DNA of 5,992 nt, taken from assembly GCA_030628975.1 (NCBI GenBank), contig DAOVPZ010000078.1:1-5992 (forward strand). Direction: 5' to 3'. The translations under genes and the position numbers were made by a program. This document shows, piece by piece, positions 5,825-5,992 of this stretch. The notes beneath the pieces are model-generated. The model did no database searches. It had not been told where the DNA came from and saw only the letters and a program-made list of their open reading frames with translations. The DNA comes from Candidatus Cloacimonadota bacterium. GTDB lineage: Bacteria; Cloacimonadota; Cloacimonadia; JGIOTU-2. Numbering within the stretch: the stretch's first letter is position 1; each line of letters starts with the position of its first letter.

Positions 5825-5992
5825 AGAATAGTAAGAATGAGAAGATACAGGATTCAGCTTCATCAAAATCTAATAAACCAGAAAATATAGAAATTGAGAA
5901 AACTCTAAATATTGATGAAAAGGAAAGTAAAAAGATTTACGATCTTTTGCGAAAAAGAGTCATAAAATCAGTTGAAAATTCTTTTAGTGATA
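5821..5992 (+). CDS. Unidentified gene, 5' end only (cut by right edge)
   Basis: An ATG at 5821 overlaps the NUDIX stop codon (ATGA) and is preceded by AAGGA at 5811-5815, five bases away, a good ribosome-binding site. The frame stays open for all 57 codons to the window edge. The first 20 or so residues are rich in Ser, Lys and Asn and look disordered; from about residue 33 a charged, probably helical stretch follows (DEKESKKIYDLLRKRVIKSVE). There is no signal peptide or known motif in the visible part, so I cannot name a family. Position and overlap indicate it is the third gene of the efp operon. Confidence 0.75.
   Translation, partial: MKNSKNEKIQDSASSKSNKPENIEIEKTLNIDEKESKKIYDLLRKRVIKSVENSFSD

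Overview
The window is AT-rich bacterial chromosome with short intergenic gaps and start/stop overlaps (TAATG and ATGA). The secreted beta-propeller protein ends in a PNPFN-type tail that folds like a FlgD-Ig/type IX secretion sorting domain. That tail is typical of FCB-group and related candidate phyla such as Cloacimonadota, Marinimicrobia and WOR-3-like lineages. The phylum is an inference from one protein family plus base composition and is not firm.

Layout from left to right. Positions 1-308 hold no complete gene. At the left edge there is a possible minus-strand gene start, next to it a low-complexity degenerate repeat, then a sigma70-like promoter and a small palindrome. Next comes the two-gene housekeeping operon ybaB/ebfC (309-635) and recR (635-1228), joined by a one-base stop/start overlap. 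A 155-bp spacer follows, containing a strong two-part inverted repeat (1256-1296) set in A/T-rich degenerate repeat sequence. Two accessory-looking genes come next: a 320-residue protein with an N-terminal zinc-binding motif and a PD-(D/E)XK nuclease signature (1384-2346), and a secreted protein of about 730 residues with ten Asp-box (BNR) repeats and a C-terminal sorting-type domain (2377-4575). A 170-bp spacer leads into a second operon: efp (4746-5306), a zinc-ribbon NUDIX hydrolase (5309-5824) and the start of an unidentified gene that runs off the right edge (5821-5992). All complete genes are on the plus strand.

How the genes relate. YbaB and RecR are a widely conserved DNA-associated pair; RecR works with RecO/RecF in loading RecA at gaps. 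EF-P, the NUDIX enzyme and the partial gene are probably co-transcribed but do not form an obvious pathway. The nuclease-like gene has no methyltransferase or recognisable immunity partner in view. The propeller gene behind it appears to lack a normal start codon: its ribosome-binding site and positively charged signal-peptide start point to an ATA codon. I see no CRISPR array, tRNA, rRNA, transposase or integrase. I do not find convincing evidence of a new multi-gene system; the orphan nuclease, the ATA start and the spacer repeats are the points most worth checking.
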